A DNA stretch of 42,908 bases from Vreelandella titanicae BH1 (GCF_000336575.1 NZ_AOPO01000025.1:1-42908); one strand, 5' to 3'; positions 17,879-27,572 are shown, counted from the first letter of the stretch. Program-made: numbers and translations. Notes: generated by a model not told the origin, from the sequence alone.

Positions 17879-20668
17879 CTAGTGCGCCTCATCCCAATTG
17901 GCGCCGCTCTCCGCCTCTACTATTAGCGGCACTTTTAGCGCTGCCGCACCCTGCATGCGTTTTTGCACCTGCTCGATAAACGCCTCGACCTGCTTCTCGG
18001 CCACTTCAAATACCAGCTCATCGTGCACCTGCATGACCATCAGCGCGTCGAACTCACCTTCTGCCAGCCATGCATCCACGTCGATCATCGCCTGCTTGAT
18101 GATATCCGCCGCGGTGCCCTGCATCGGTGCGTTAATGGCGGTGCGTTCGGCGCCTTGACGGCGGTTGCGGTTTTGCGACTGGATTTCCGGCAGGTAGAGC
18201 CGCCGACCCAGCACGGTTTCGACAAAGCCATCTTCCCCCGCCTGGGAACGGATGCGCTCCATATAGCGGGCCACGCCGGGGTAGCGGTCGAAGTAGCGGT
18301 CGATGTAGGTCTGCGCCTGATTGCGTTCGATATGCAGCTGGCGCGACAGCCCCCAGGCGCTCATGCCGTAGATCAAGCCGAAGTTAATCGCTTTGGCACT
18401 GCGCCGCTGGTCGCCCGACACCTTATCAAGGGAGGTGCCAAACACTTCCGCCGCGGTAGCAGTGTGGATATCACGCCCCTCGGCAAAGGCTTCCAGCAGG
18501 CCTTTGTCCTCGGAAAGGTGCGCCATAATACGCAGCTCGATCTGGGAATAGTCCGCGGCAACAATGCGATAACCGGGGCGGGCGATAAACGCCTGACGAA
18601 TTTTGCGCCCCTCTTCGGTACGAATGGGGATATTCTGCAAGTTCGGGTCCGACGACGACAACCGGCCGGTGGCGGTGACCGCCTGGTGGTAGCTGGTGTG
18701 CACCCGGCCGGTGGCTTTATTGAGCAGCCTAGGCAACTTATCGGTGTAGGTCGACTTCAGCTTGGCCAGCCCCCGATGCTGCATAATCACCTTGGGCAGT
18801 GGGTAATCCAGCGCCAACTCTTCCAGCACACCTTCCGCAGTAGAGGGTGCGCCTTTAGGGGTTTTCTTGAGCACCGGAATTTTCTGCTCTTCAAACAGAA
18901 TCTGCCCTAACTGCTTGGGTGAGCCGAGATTAAATTCGCGCCCGGCCAGTTCAAACGCTTCGCGCTCTAGCTCGCCAATACGCTTTTCTAACTGCTGGCT
19001 CTGCTTGTGCAGTAGGTCAGCATCCACCGCCACCCCATTACGCTCAATGCGCGAGAGCACTTTGATCAGCGGCAGTTCGATATTATCCAGCACTTCTGCC
19101 AAGCGCCCCTCGTTTTCGACCTGTGAGCGTAGCGTTTGCTGCAGCCGTAGGGTGATATCGACATCTTCGCAGGCGTAAGGCGCCGCCTGCTCCAGGGCAA
19201 TCTGGTTAAAGGTGAGCTGCTTGGCGCCCTTACCGGCAATCTCTTCAAAGGAGATGGTCTTTTCACCCAAATACTTGAGCGCCAGCGAATCCATATCGTG
19301 CCGGGTGGCGGTGGAATTGAGCACATACGACGCCAGCATGGTGTCAGCAAAAGGGCCTGCCACGGAAATCGCATAGTTGGCCAGCACGGAAATATCGTAC
19401 TTGAGGTTTTGGCCAATCTTGGTTTTTGTCGGGTCTTCCAGCAGCGGTTTTAGCGCCGCCAGCACCGTTTTACGGTCAAGCTGCTTAGGCGCATCCAGGT
19501 AGTCGTGGGCAAGCGGAATATAGGCCGCCTCACCCACTTCCAGCGACAAGCCAACGCCAACAATTTCCGCATCCATGTAATTAAGGCTGGTGGTTTCCAG
19601 ATCGAAACAGAAGCGCTCGGCGTTTTGCAGCCGATCCAGCCAGCGCTCGAAGTCTGCCTGTTCGAGGATGACCTGATCCTCACGAACAGAGGCTTGCACA
19701 GAAGCGCTCGCCCCCTCGGACTCGCTACCACCTTCTTCAGCGCTTACGGGCGCAGGCTCGCCGCCTTTAACGTCATCCACGCCTTCGTCTTTGCCTTCCA
19801 GCAGCTCACCCAGCCACTGGCGGAACTCCATCTCTTTATACAGGGTGACCAGCGCTTCGCGATCCGGATGAGCAATATCCAAATCATCCAAGCCCACCGG
19901 CAACTCGCAGTCGACTTTAATGGTGGCCAGCTGATAGGAGAGAAACGCCTGATCGCGATGCTCTTCAAGCTTCTTGGGCAGAGTTTTGGCGCCCCGGAAA
20001 GTGAGCGTTTTCACTCGCTCTAAATCGCCGTAAATGGTCTCCAGCCCGCCGCCCATGCCCTGCAGCAGGCCAATAGCGGTCTTTTCACCCACGCCGGGCA
20101 CACCGGGAATGTTATCGACCTTGTCACCCATCAGGGCGAGAAAATCGATAATCAATGCGGGCGGCAGACCGAATTTTTCTTCTACGCCCGCCTCATCCAG
20201 GGTTTCATCCTTCATGGTGTTCACCAGAGTGATATGGGCATTAACCAGTTGCGCCATATCCTTATCGCCGGTGGAGATCACTGCATCGCGGCCCGCCTGG
20301 GTGGCGTGATGGGCCAGGGTGCCAATCACATCGTCCGCCTCTACGCCGTCAACGCAAAGCAGCGGCAGGCCCAGCGCCTTCACGCAGGCGTGCAGCGGAG
20401 CGATCTGGCTGCGTAGGTCATCGGGCATCGGCGGGCGGTGCGCTTTATAGTCGCTGTACAGCTCATCGCGGAAGGTTTTGCCCGGCGCGTCAAACACCAC
20501 CGCCATGGGGCTTTCGGGGTAATCCTTAATCAGCCGTTTGAGCATATTCAACACGCCTTTCACCGCGCCCGTTGGCTGACCATTGGAGGTCGTTAGCGGC
20601 GGCAGCGCATGAAAGGCACGGTACAGATAGGAAGAGCCATCGACGAGGACGATCGGAGCGCGAGCCAT
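17879..20668 (-). CDS. polA: DNA polymerase I
   Basis: 929 residues, the usual length. Three domains are visible: the 5'-3' exonuclease (about 1-290, starting ARAPIVLVDGSSYLYRAFHAL and with the GDKVDNIPGVPGVGEKTA helical-hairpin region), the 3'-5' proofreading domain (FCFDLETTSL with the Asp-x-Glu pair retained), and the polymerase domain with YRIVAADYSQIELRIMAH, the finger helix RRSAKAINFGLIYG and the MQVHDELVFE catalytic motif. I chose the ATG at 20668, seven bases after GGAA; a TTG two codons upstream is also possible. It functions in Okazaki fragment processing and excision repair. The linker near residue 310 is acidic and serine-rich. Confidence 0.97.
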   Translation of the reverse strand: MARAPIVLVDGSSYLYRAFHALPPLTTSNGQPTGAVKGVLNMLKRLIKDYPESPMAVVFDAPGKTFRDELYSDYKAHRPPMPDDLRSQIAPLHACVKALGLPLLCVDGVEADDVIGTLAHHATQAGRDAVISTGDKDMAQLVNAHITLVNTMKDETLDEAGVEEKFGLPPALIIDFLALMGDKVDNIPGVPGVGEKTAIGLLQGMGGGLETIYGDLERVKTLTFRGAKTLPKKLEEHRDQAFLSYQLATIKVDCELPVGLDDLDIAHPDREALVTLYKEMEFRQWLGELLEGKDEGVDDVKGGEPAPVSAEEGGSESEGASASVQASVREDQVILEQADFERWLDRLQNAERFCFDLETTSLNYMDAEIVGVGLSLEVGEAAYIPLAHDYLDAPKQLDRKTVLAALKPLLEDPTKTKIGQNLKYDISVLANYAISVAGPFADTMLASYVLNSTATRHDMDSLALKYLGEKTISFEEIAGKGAKQLTFNQIALEQAAPYACEDVDITLRLQQTLRSQVENEGRLAEVLDNIELPLIKVLSRIERNGVAVDADLLHKQSQQLEKRIGELEREAFELAGREFNLGSPKQLGQILFEEQKIPVLKKTPKGAPSTAEGVLEELALDYPLPKVIMQHRGLAKLKSTYTDKLPRLLNKATGRVHTSYHQAVTATGRLSSSDPNLQNIPIRTEEGRKIRQAFIARPGYRIVAADYSQIELRIMAHLSEDKGLLEAFAEGRDIHTATAAEVFGTSLDKVSGDQRRSAKAINFGLIYGMSAWGLSRQLHIERNQAQTYIDRYFDRYPGVARYMERIRSQAGEDGFVETVLGRRLYLPEIQSQNRNRRQGAERTAINAPMQGTAADIIKQAMIDVDAWLAEGEFDALMVMQVHDELVFEVAEKQVEAFIEQVQKRMQGAAALKVPLIVEAESGANWDEAH

Positions 20669-20848
20669 AACCAAGTTCCATTGTTAGATAGGATTGCTTA
20701 AAAAGAATTGCCAATAAGAGTGCCTCACATGATACGCGTTGCACAGGCAGCCTGTAGAGCCAAACTCGACTCTCTTATCACAACAACGCTGCCAACTGAG
20801 CGACCAAGCCGCTACAATAATGGGCTTAGCAACCTGGGCGAGACTCTC

Positions 20849-21808
20849 ATGGCTGTATTTACTCCGCTTAGCGACGCACAGGTCGCCGCGTTTTTAGAAA
20901 AATTTGATGTGGGCAGTTTTGTTTCCCTTAAGGGAGTCGCGAACGGCACCGAAAATTCGACTTTTTTTGTGACTACCGACCGCCGCGAACTGGTATTAAC
21001 CCTGTTCGAACAGGGCGAACACGCAGAACTGCCGTTCTTTGTCGAACTGCTGGACTATTTGGACGAGCACCGCTTACCGGTGCCCGGCACCATTCATGAC
21101 CGCGAAGGTATCGCGCTGCATAGCCTGGAGGGCAAGCCGGCGTTGCTATTCCCGCGCCTGCCTGGCCGCCATCCCGAGGCGCCCAATGTAGCCCAGTGCC
21201 ATGCCTTAGGCGATACTTTGGGTCATCTGCACGTGGTGTCAAAGCGTTTCCCCGGCCACCGCCCCAACCCGCGGGATCTCAACTGGCTGCAGGTGATGCA
21301 CCATAAAGTATTGAGTTACCTAAGCCCCGCGGATCAAACGTTGATGAAGGATGAAGTCGACGATTTCGAGAGCGCCTTTATGCGACACGGTGAGCTGCCC
21401 CAAGGCGCCCTGCACGGTGATCTGTTTCGTGACAACACCCTGTTTGAGGGTGACCAGCTTGGCGGTATTATCGACTTTTATAATGGCTGCACTGGGGATC
21501 TTCTGTTTGATCTGGCGATTGTGATCAACGACTGGGCCTCTAACGACGATGGCACGCTCAACGCTGAGCGCTACAATACGCTGTTGAGCGCCTACCTGGC
21601 GCGCCGGCCGTTAACGGCGGATGAACGGGAGCTGTGGCCCACCATGCTGCGCATGACGGCGCTGCGCTACTGGCTGTCACGCCTGCTGGTGGTCTATGTT
21701 GATCCCCCGGCCCACGATTTGACGCCTCACGACCCCGAACGTTTTCGAACCATATTAACTGCGCGCATTGCCCACGGAGCATTGCCGCTACCTGAGGTTT
21801 CTGCATGA
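20849..21808 (+). CDS. thrB: Homoserine kinase (ThrB, aminoglycoside-phosphotransferase fold)
   Basis: A 319-residue kinase of the type found in Pseudomonas, unrelated to the GHMP-type enzyme of E. coli. It phosphorylates homoserine in threonine synthesis. The catalytic loop HGDLFRDN (from His189) and the following metal motif IIDFYNG are clear, and the N-terminus MAVFTPLSDAQVAAFLEKFD is typical. The frame stays open 47 codons further upstream, but similarity begins at this ATG. A TACAAT element (20813-20818) lies before it as a possible -10. Its stop overlaps the speA start by four bases. Confidence 0.92.
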   Translation: MAVFTPLSDAQVAAFLEKFDVGSFVSLKGVANGTENSTFFVTTDRRELVLTLFEQGEHAELPFFVELLDYLDEHRLPVPGTIHDREGIALHSLEGKPALLFPRLPGRHPEAPNVAQCHALGDTLGHLHVVSKRFPGHRPNPRDLNWLQVMHHKVLSYLSPADQTLMKDEVDDFESAFMRHGELPQGALHGDLFRDNTLFEGDQLGGIIDFYNGCTGDLLFDLAIVINDWASNDDGTLNAERYNTLLSAYLARRPLTADERELWPTMLRMTALRYWLSRLLVVYVDPPAHDLTPHDPERFRTILTARIAHGALPLPEVSA

Positions 21809-23733
21809 GTGTGATGGCGACGACTAGCCCTGCCCTTCGCGCACGGCGCACCTGGAATATCGATCAATGGGGTAGTGGTTACTTCGACGTGGATGATCAA
21901 GGTCAGGCCCTGGTGCGGCCGCTGGGTAGTGATGCGGAAGGCCCGGCGCTACCGCTGAGCGGCTTGGTTCGCCAGTTGCAGAGCGCTGGGCTGCGGTTGC
22001 CTGTGCTGGTACGCTTTAGCGATATTCTTCACGACCGGGTGGAGCAGCTGTGTGGTGCTTTTGATGCCGCCATGAGCGACTGCGACTACCAGGGCGGCTA
22101 CACCGCCGTTTACCCGATTAAAGTGAACCAGCAGCGCAGAGTGGTGGAAGAGATTCTGGCCACCGCCGAGCGCGGCAACGGCCGTGTGGGTCTGGAAGCG
22201 GGCAGCAAGCCCGAGTTGCTGGCAGTGCTGGCTTTGTCTGACGGCGGCTCTTCGCTGATCGTCTGCAATGGCTACAAAGATCGCGAGTATGTGCGCTTGG
22301 CGCTGCTGGGTGAAAAGCTCGGGCACAAGGTCTATTTGGTGGTCGAAAAGCTCTCCGAGCTGCAGTTGATTTTGGAAGAGGCGCGAGAACTGGATGTTAC
22401 CCCGCGTATTGGCCTGCGCGCCCGCCTTGCCTCGGTAGGTAAGGGCAAATGGCAGAATACCGGCGGTGAAAAATCTAAGTTCGGTCTCACCGCCAGCCAA
22501 ATTCTCGAGGTGGTAGACACCCTGCGTCGCGAGGAGGCGCTGGAAAGCCTGCAGCTCGTGCACTTCCACCTGGGTTCCCAGATCGCCAATATTCGCGATA
22601 TTCAACGCGGTCTGCGTGAGTGCGCGCGCTTCTACCAGAACCTGATGCAGTTGGGTGCGCCAATTGACACCGTCGATGTAGGTGGCGGCCTGGGTATCGA
22701 TTACGAAGGCACTCGCTCGCGCAGCTTCTGCTCAGCTAACTATTCGATGCGTGAATACGCCCGCAACGTCGTCAGCGCCTTTGCCCAGCTCTGCCAAGAG
22801 GCGAACCTGCCACAGCCTCATCTCATTAGCGAATCCGGCCGTGCGCTAACTGCCCACCACGCGGTGCTGATCACTAACGTGATTGGCGAAGAGCGCATCG
22901 ACGACACGCCGCCTGAACGGCATTCGGCAGGCGAGAGCCAAGAAGATGCCCAAGTAGAGCTGCTGTGGCGGGTGTTCGAGCAGTTAGCGACCGCCCAAGA
23001 GCCGCGCATGCTGGTGGAAGCGTGGCACGATCTGCTTCAAGCGGTTAGCGAACTGCAGGAACGTTTTGTGATGGGTTTGAGTGACATTACCGCCCGCGCT
23101 GAAGGTGAGCGGGTGTATATGGCTGCCTGCACACGGCTGCGCACTCAGTTGGATACTCGTAACCGTGCCCATCGCGAAATCATGGATGAACTGGCGGAGA
23201 AACTCGCCGATAAACTGTTCGTCAACTTCTCGCTATTCCAGTCGGTGCCTGATGTTTGGGGCATCGAGCAGATATTCCCGGTACTGCCCCTTAGCGGGCT
23301 GGATCAAGCGCCCACCCGGCGGGCAGTGATTCAGGATATCACCTGCGACTCCGACGGCCGCATCGACAGCTACGTCGACGGCCAGGGGGTCGAGAGCACC
23401 CTACCGCTTCCCGAGTGGGCTTCAGACGATGAACGCTGGCTAGGGTTCTTTCTAGTGGGCGCCTATCAGGAAATTCTTGGCGATCTACACAACCTGTTTG
23501 GCGACACCGACTCCGTTGATGCTGCGCTCAATGCCGACGGCGAGTGGACACTATCTAACCCGCTGGCCGGGGACTCGGTGGCCCAGGTACTTGCCTACGT
23601 CAACTTCAATGCCAATGTGCTCAAGCAGAAGCTCACCGACCAGCTAGCCGCCAGCGGCTTTACTGCCGACGAGCAAGCGCGCTTTGCGGCGAGCTTAAGC
23701 GAAGGTCTGGAAGGCTATACCTATCTTGAATAA
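21805..23733 (+). CDS. speA: Biosynthetic arginine decarboxylase
   Basis: A 642-residue PLP enzyme of the alanine-racemase-fold decarboxylase group that converts arginine to agmatine, the first step of one putrescine route. The PLP lysine is Lys106 in VYPIKVNQQ, and the barrel motifs LEAGSKPEL, HFHLGSQIANI and VDVGGGLGIDY follow in order. Length and the large C-terminal domain match SpeA (about 630-660 residues) rather than shorter lysine or ornithine enzymes. GAGG sits seven bases before the ATG, which overlaps the thrB stop. The rest of the agmatine route is not in this window. Confidence 0.94.
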   Translation: MSVMATTSPALRARRTWNIDQWGSGYFDVDDQGQALVRPLGSDAEGPALPLSGLVRQLQSAGLRLPVLVRFSDILHDRVEQLCGAFDAAMSDCDYQGGYTAVYPIKVNQQRRVVEEILATAERGNGRVGLEAGSKPELLAVLALSDGGSSLIVCNGYKDREYVRLALLGEKLGHKVYLVVEKLSELQLILEEARELDVTPRIGLRARLASVGKGKWQNTGGEKSKFGLTASQILEVVDTLRREEALESLQLVHFHLGSQIANIRDIQRGLRECARFYQNLMQLGAPIDTVDVGGGLGIDYEGTRSRSFCSANYSMREYARNVVSAFAQLCQEANLPQPHLISESGRALTAHHAVLITNVIGEERIDDTPPERHSAGESQEDAQVELLWRVFEQLATAQEPRMLVEAWHDLLQAVSELQERFVMGLSDITARAEGERVYMAACTRLRTQLDTRNRAHREIMDELAEKLADKLFVNFSLFQSVPDVWGIEQIFPVLPLSGLDQAPTRRAVIQDITCDSDGRIDSYVDGQGVESTLPLPEWASDDERWLGFFLVGAYQEILGDLHNLFGDTDSVDAALNADGEWTLSNPLAGDSVAQVLAYVNFNANVLKQKLTDQLAASGFTADEQARFAASLSEGLEGYTYLE

Positions 23734-23796
23734 CCGATCTTGAAAACCAGTCTTGAATAGCCCGTACTGAATGGCACGTATTGGGTTACGCCAAAC

Positions 23797-23830
23797 AGAA
23801 GCGCCACCCTGTTTTTGGGGTGGCGCTTCT
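23797..23830. terminator. Hairpin between convergent speA and FAH-family gene
   Basis: A perfect 13-base-pair stem, AGAAGCGCCACCC with GGGTGGCGCTTCT, encloses an eight-base loop rich in T. Neither side is followed by a long T run, so termination may be partial, but its position between converging genes supports the call. Confidence 0.6.
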
Positions 23831-23870
23831 TCACGATCCAACACTGTCCAGCAATACTCTGCTTTTTTCG

Positions 23871-24536
23871 CTACTCGACTACGCTGGTTTCAACTACCAA
23901 ACCACCGGTCAAGGTTAAACGCAGTGATGAACCGCGAACCAGCTCTCCAACGCCTGATGGCGTGCCGGTCAAAATCACATCGCCCGGCTCTAGAGTGAAG
24001 TGACGGCTCATTTCGGCTACCAAAGTCGGTATGGCGAAGATCATATCGGAGCCTTCACCGTGCTGGCGCTCTTCACCATCAATCTCAAGCGTGAAAGCCA
24101 GCGCGTTCCAGTTGGGAACACGGCTTAGCGGCAGAAACGACGAAAGCGGGCAAGCGCCATCAAAAGCTTTGGCGATTTCCCAGGGATGCCCTTTCTCTTT
24201 TAGCTTCGTCTGTACATCACGCAGCGTTAAATCCATCGCCAACCCGATACCGACAATCGCACGCTCGGCTTCATCCAGGGTGGCGTGGGTTAGCGCTTCA
24301 CCCACTAACAGCGCAAGTTCGGCTTCATAATGCACATCACCGCGTGAAAACGGCGGATCCAACGGTTTGGTTAGATCCACAACGCTGGTCGATGGCTTTA
24401 TGAACAGCAGCGGCTCAGTGGGAACCGGATTATCCAGCTCTTTCGCATGGTCGGCATAATTACGGCCGATGCAGACAACCTTGCCCAGCGGGTGGGGAAA
24501 CTCCTGGCCATCGGTAAACTGTAGAACAAAACGCAT
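23871..24536 (-). CDS. Fumarylacetoacetate hydrolase family protein (YcgM/FAHD1-like)
   Basis: A 221-residue metal-dependent enzyme fold, the single-domain type similar in length to E. coli YcgM. Visible motifs: VVCIGRNYADHAKEL, HYEAELALLVG with metal-binding glutamates, AMDLTLRDVQ, KAFDGACPLSSF, and VILTGTPSGVG near the end. Enzymes of this group cleave acylpyruvates or decarboxylate oxaloacetate, and the substrate cannot be read from the sequence. I chose the ATG at 24536, with GGAG ten bases upstream; a further upstream ATG would contain that site. It follows ectD on the same strand after 118 bases, but a functional link is not evident. Confidence 0.88.
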   Translation of the reverse strand: MRFVLQFTDGQEFPHPLGKVVCIGRNYADHAKELDNPVPTEPLLFIKPSTSVVDLTKPLDPPFSRGDVHYEAELALLVGEALTHATLDEAERAIVGIGLAMDLTLRDVQTKLKEKGHPWEIAKAFDGACPLSSFLPLSRVPNWNALAFTLEIDGEERQHGEGSDMIFAIPTLVAEMSRHFTLEPGDVILTGTPSGVGELVRGSSLRLTLTGGLVVETSVVE

Positions 24537-24654
24537 GGCGGGTATTCTCCTTCTCATTATGCGTGCCGCTTTCGCAACGACAGGCGCAACAGTTTACCCC
24601 ACCTAAACGAAGGTTCCACACCCTTCGGCCATGAATTTGTTTCCCCACTGCACG

Positions 24655-25671
24655 TTAGCGATATTGCTGGGCCTGTTGATCAGGGCTATGAGCCAGGAAA
24701 TCAGGCCGTTGCTTAGCCGCCGCATAAGGCGCCCGGCAACGGTTATCCTGGCGGTTAAACACGAAAAACACGTTGCTACGCGGGTCAGGCGACAGGTTGG
24801 CGTTAGAAGCATGCAGCGTATTGCAATCGAACAGCAGCAAACCACCCGCCTTGCCTTTTGGCGCTTCAATACCGTGTTCAGCCACTAGCTCGGTAAGTGC
24901 TTCTGGGCTTGGCACGCCCACTTCCTGCGCTTTCAGCGAGCTTTTGTGGTTTTCCTCCGGTGTTTCCCCCACGCACGGTACAAACTTTTTGTGCGAACCG
25001 GGGATCAGCATCAACGGACCATTGAACTCATGGTTGTCAGTTAAGATCAGCGATGCGCTCACCGCGTGCATCGCAGGCATGCCATCTTCCGCGTGCCACG
25101 TCTCAAAGTCGGAGTGCCAGTTAAAGCCCTTACCGGCAAATCCAGGCTTATAGTTAATACGCGACTGATGCACATAAGGGTCGTCGCCTATGATTTGACG
25201 AGCAGCGCCCGCGACACGCTCATCGCTGGCCAGCTTTCCCAACCGCTCAGAGAGAAAGTGCACCGCAAATAGCGAGCGGATTTCCTGGCTCTCTGGCTCA
25301 GTGACGCTGAAGTCTTGATTGAGGTACTTATCGTTGTTCATCAACGCCTTCATTTCCTGACGCAGCTCCTCAAGCTCTGCGCCTTCAATGAGGTTGGGAA
25401 TAAACAGAAACCCTTTACGTTCAAACTCATCAAGCTGCGCCTGGCTTAACGGGCCGGAAAGTTGACGGCCTTTGACAACCGTATCTTGGCGCGGCAGCCA
25501 GGTTTTCTCAGGAGGAGTGATTAAGCGCGACGGGTAGGCATCCTGTACCTGTTTGCGCTGAACCTGAGTACTGTGAACGTCCTGAGTAATGTGAACGTTA
25601 GGTGTATCGGCCATTTCGCTATATTGCTTATGGGCGGTTACAGTATTTAGCGGTGTGCTTTTGACTGTCAT
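24655..25671 (-). CDS. ectD: Ectoine hydroxylase (EctD)
   Basis: A 338-residue iron(II) and 2-oxoglutarate-dependent dioxygenase that converts ectoine to 5-hydroxyectoine, a compatible solute for salt and heat stress. The iron triad is His186 and Asp188 in FNWHSDFETWH and His287 in CNTLHASN, with the 2-oxoglutarate arginine likely Arg298. PHYH-family context motifs such as SRINYKPGF precede it. The N-terminal 40 residues are an extension without recognisable motifs, as in other Halomonas proteins. AAGGAG precedes the ATG. No ectABC genes are in the window; ectD standing apart from them is common in this group. Confidence 0.95.
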   Translation of the reverse strand: MTVKSTPLNTVTAHKQYSEMADTPNVHITQDVHSTQVQRKQVQDAYPSRLITPPEKTWLPRQDTVVKGRQLSGPLSQAQLDEFERKGFLFIPNLIEGAELEELRQEMKALMNNDKYLNQDFSVTEPESQEIRSLFAVHFLSERLGKLASDERVAGAARQIIGDDPYVHQSRINYKPGFAGKGFNWHSDFETWHAEDGMPAMHAVSASLILTDNHEFNGPLMLIPGSHKKFVPCVGETPEENHKSSLKAQEVGVPSPEALTELVAEHGIEAPKGKAGGLLLFDCNTLHASNANLSPDPRSNVFFVFNRQDNRCRAPYAAAKQRPDFLAHSPDQQAQQYR

Positions 25672-25957
25672 CTAATCCACTCCTTGTATGATTAGGTTTC
25701 AGATCGAACATATTGCACGTATAAAGATTAGCGTACATATAAATAAAACAGCACGATTCTAACATCGTGCAGGGAGTAGCCTAGACCACTAAAATTTCCT
25801 CGCAAGGCATGATTTCTGGTTTGATAACGTAGGTTACGTGAAAAAAATTGAACAGTGGCTTTTTAGGCAATAAGTCACCTGAAAAGCTCACTCCAAGCCA
25901 CAATGTTTGCGGTTAATGTTGCTCATCTTTTTATCTAACTGAATGGGGAATCATACT
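25672..25957 (-). promoter_or_regulatory. Intergenic control region between ectD and the META-domain lipoprotein
   Basis: 286 bases, AT-rich and without a supported gene. A perfect 7-base-pair hairpin, GCACGAT-TCTAAC-ATCGTGC, lies at 25751-25770, about 80 bases before ectD. On the ectD strand it is followed by TGTTTTATTT, so it could act as a terminator-like attenuator, an operator or an end to an upstream transcript. A second inverted repeat, ACGTA-GGT-TACGT, is at 25827-25839. I see no convincing complete promoter, though TTATAC-like elements occur between the hairpin and ectD. Confidence 0.4.
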
Positions 25958-26416
25958 TTGAAAAGTCAGCTACCGATTTATGGATTTATCAGCGCGCTAT
26001 TAATAACCGCTGGGTGTTCTTCAGCAACAATGGATACCCACGAGACAGCGCATCGCCCTAATGAACCGTTGATCAACACCTACTGGAAGCTGGTAACGCT
26101 TGATAGCGCACCGGTCGTCACCCATGAGAATTTCCGTGAAGCACATTTGGTTCTTCATCAAGAGGCTTCTCGCTTAGCCGGCGCTACCGGCTGCAATACC
26201 CTGATGGGCAGCTACCGTATGGAAAATGAGCGCATAACATTTGGGCAAATCGCCAGCACTAAAATGGCCTGCCCAACGCCCCAAATGAAAACTGAGCGAG
26301 ATTTTCTAGCAGCACTCAAGGAGGTAACGGCATGGAGCGTGGATGGCGCAATGCTTGTACTGTCGAGCGACAGCAATGAACCGCTGGCAGTCTTCGAGGC
26401 GGTGTATCTTTATTAA
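25958..26416 (+). CDS. META-domain lipoprotein (HslJ-like)
   Basis: About 152 residues. A lipoprotein signal peptide ends in LLITAGC, with Cys20 the likely lipid attachment site, followed by a short linker and a META/HslJ domain: NTYWKLVTLDSAPV, then LAGATGCNTLMGSYRMENERITFGQIASTKMACP with the conserved cysteines, and FLAALKEVTAWSVDGAMLVL. HslJ proteins are linked to heat shock and novobiocin resistance in E. coli, but their biochemical role is not settled. I chose the TTG at 25958, with GGGGA eight bases upstream, over an ATG at 25943 that lacks a ribosome-binding site. Confidence 0.8.
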   Translation: MKSQLPIYGFISALLITAGCSSATMDTHETAHRPNEPLINTYWKLVTLDSAPVVTHENFREAHLVLHQEASRLAGATGCNTLMGSYRMENERITFGQIASTKMACPTPQMKTERDFLAALKEVTAWSVDGAMLVLSSDSNEPLAVFEAVYLY

Positions 26417-26469
26417 CTACAAAGAGCGCATCTAAAGGACGCACTTTAAACTCACCAAGTCTATAAGAA

Positions 26470-27120
26470 TCAGGCCGGGGAGCGCGAAATCAAGAGGCGA
26501 CCTCCGATCAGAATAAAGACCAAGCCAGATATGCCTTGGATCGACTTCCATACCCGTGGTTTCCTTAACCACTCAGCGACTCTATGCAATGTGGCAACGA
26601 CCATACCGTAGAAGAACAGAGCGATCAGGGCATGGCTGGCCCCCAACCCGAGCCCTCCCAGCCAGTAGTCCGTTCCGCCGGCACTCAGGAACTGGGGAAA
26701 GGCCGCAACGTAAAAGATAGCGGGCTTGGGGTTGAGAATATTGGTGAGATAGCCCCGCACAAAGGCTTGTCTTTGGCTTATCCTCGGCAATGTTTGACAA
26801 TCTTTCGCCTGCGACGCGAGGGTCGTTTTCGTTAGTGCTGCTCGAAATGCCTTAACGCCAAGCCAAATAAGATATGCAGCGCCCACGAATTTTATAATAG
26901 TGAATAACGTGACAGAGGCTGCGACGAGTGCCCCAACACCAATGAGCGCCAAAGTGGCATGAGATATGATCGCCGCACAGAAGCCCAGGGTCATCAACAC
27001 TCCCGTAACACGGCCTTGCACCGGCGTCGCCTGAAGCAGCAGGAACAGATTGGCTCCTGGGGAGACTACGATGAGCGTAACGATGGAGAGAAATGCCAAG
27101 TCATCATGAAGTGGAATCAT
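26470..27120 (-). CDS. LysE/RhtB-family amino acid exporter
   Basis: A 216-residue inner-membrane protein with about six hydrophobic segments, the usual size of the LysE/RhtB family. Characteristic stretches are TLIVVSPGANLFLLLQ near the start, the GVLMTLGFCAAI segment, AAYLIWLGVKAFRAAL around residue 100 and FVRGYLTNILNPKPAIFYVAAFPQFL around 125-150. Family members export amino acids or derivatives such as homoserine or lysine; the substrate here is not identifiable. It converges with the META-domain gene. No regulator gene adjoins it. Confidence 0.9.
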   Translation of the reverse strand: MIPLHDDLAFLSIVTLIVVSPGANLFLLLQATPVQGRVTGVLMTLGFCAAIISHATLALIGVGALVAASVTLFTIIKFVGAAYLIWLGVKAFRAALTKTTLASQAKDCQTLPRISQRQAFVRGYLTNILNPKPAIFYVAAFPQFLSAGGTDYWLGGLGLGASHALIALFFYGMVVATLHRVAEWLRKPRVWKSIQGISGLVFILIGGRLLISRSPA

Positions 27121-27278
27121 CGAGATTCACCCTGAAATGCCAAGCTAAATAGAAATTACGTATTAGCTCACTAGCAAAATTCAGTCCACGAGTGAGCCCA
27201 AAACATACTTTATGCTCACTACTTTACTCAATCAACGACATGGAAACTTTATAAATACAGATATCGTAGACACACACG

Positions 27279-27303
27279 AAAAAGCCGCCCTTTCGGACGG
27301 CTT
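27279..27303 (-). terminator. Terminator of the tRNA operon
   Basis: On the minus strand, AAGCCGTCC-GAAA-GGGCGGCTT forms a nine-pair stem with one G-U pair and a GAAA tetraloop, followed by a T run. It lies 40 bases beyond the tRNA-Thr 3' end. Confidence 0.85.
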
Positions 27304-27343
27304 AATCTAATTCTCTAACGTTTAGCTTTTAACCACTTTTCAG

Positions 27344-27419
<76 letters not shown>

Positions 27420-27491
27420 GCTTCACGTTTTCTTGAGAACTTGATTGCTTCGCTGTTAGGCTCTGCAATCAACAAGAAATCTTGTTGGCAA

Positions 27492-27566
27492 TGGCTGGGG
27501 TACCAGGATTCGAACCTGGGAATGCCGCTACCAAAAAGCGGTGCCTTACCACTTGGCGATACCCCA
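27492..27566 (-). tRNA. tRNA-Gln (anticodon TTG)
   Basis: 75 bases including CCA, with the TGGGGTA acceptor typical of tRNA-Gln and D-arm TCGCCAAGTGGTAAGGC. The anticodon stem CCGCT/AGCGG encloses TTTTGGT, giving TTG, which reads CAA. It is the middle gene of the operon. Confidence 0.95.
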
Positions 27567-27572
27567 GCAGTG

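Noticed and set aside
17963..18910. A 315-codon open frame antisense to polA
   Set aside because: It lies wholly within polA, mirrors its codons, has no recognisable domain or ribosome-binding site, and shows the low-complexity, His/Arg/Gln-rich composition of a shadow frame.
21949..22605. A 218-codon frame antisense to speA
   Set aside because: No family similarity, and it overlaps the conserved PLP-binding core of speA.
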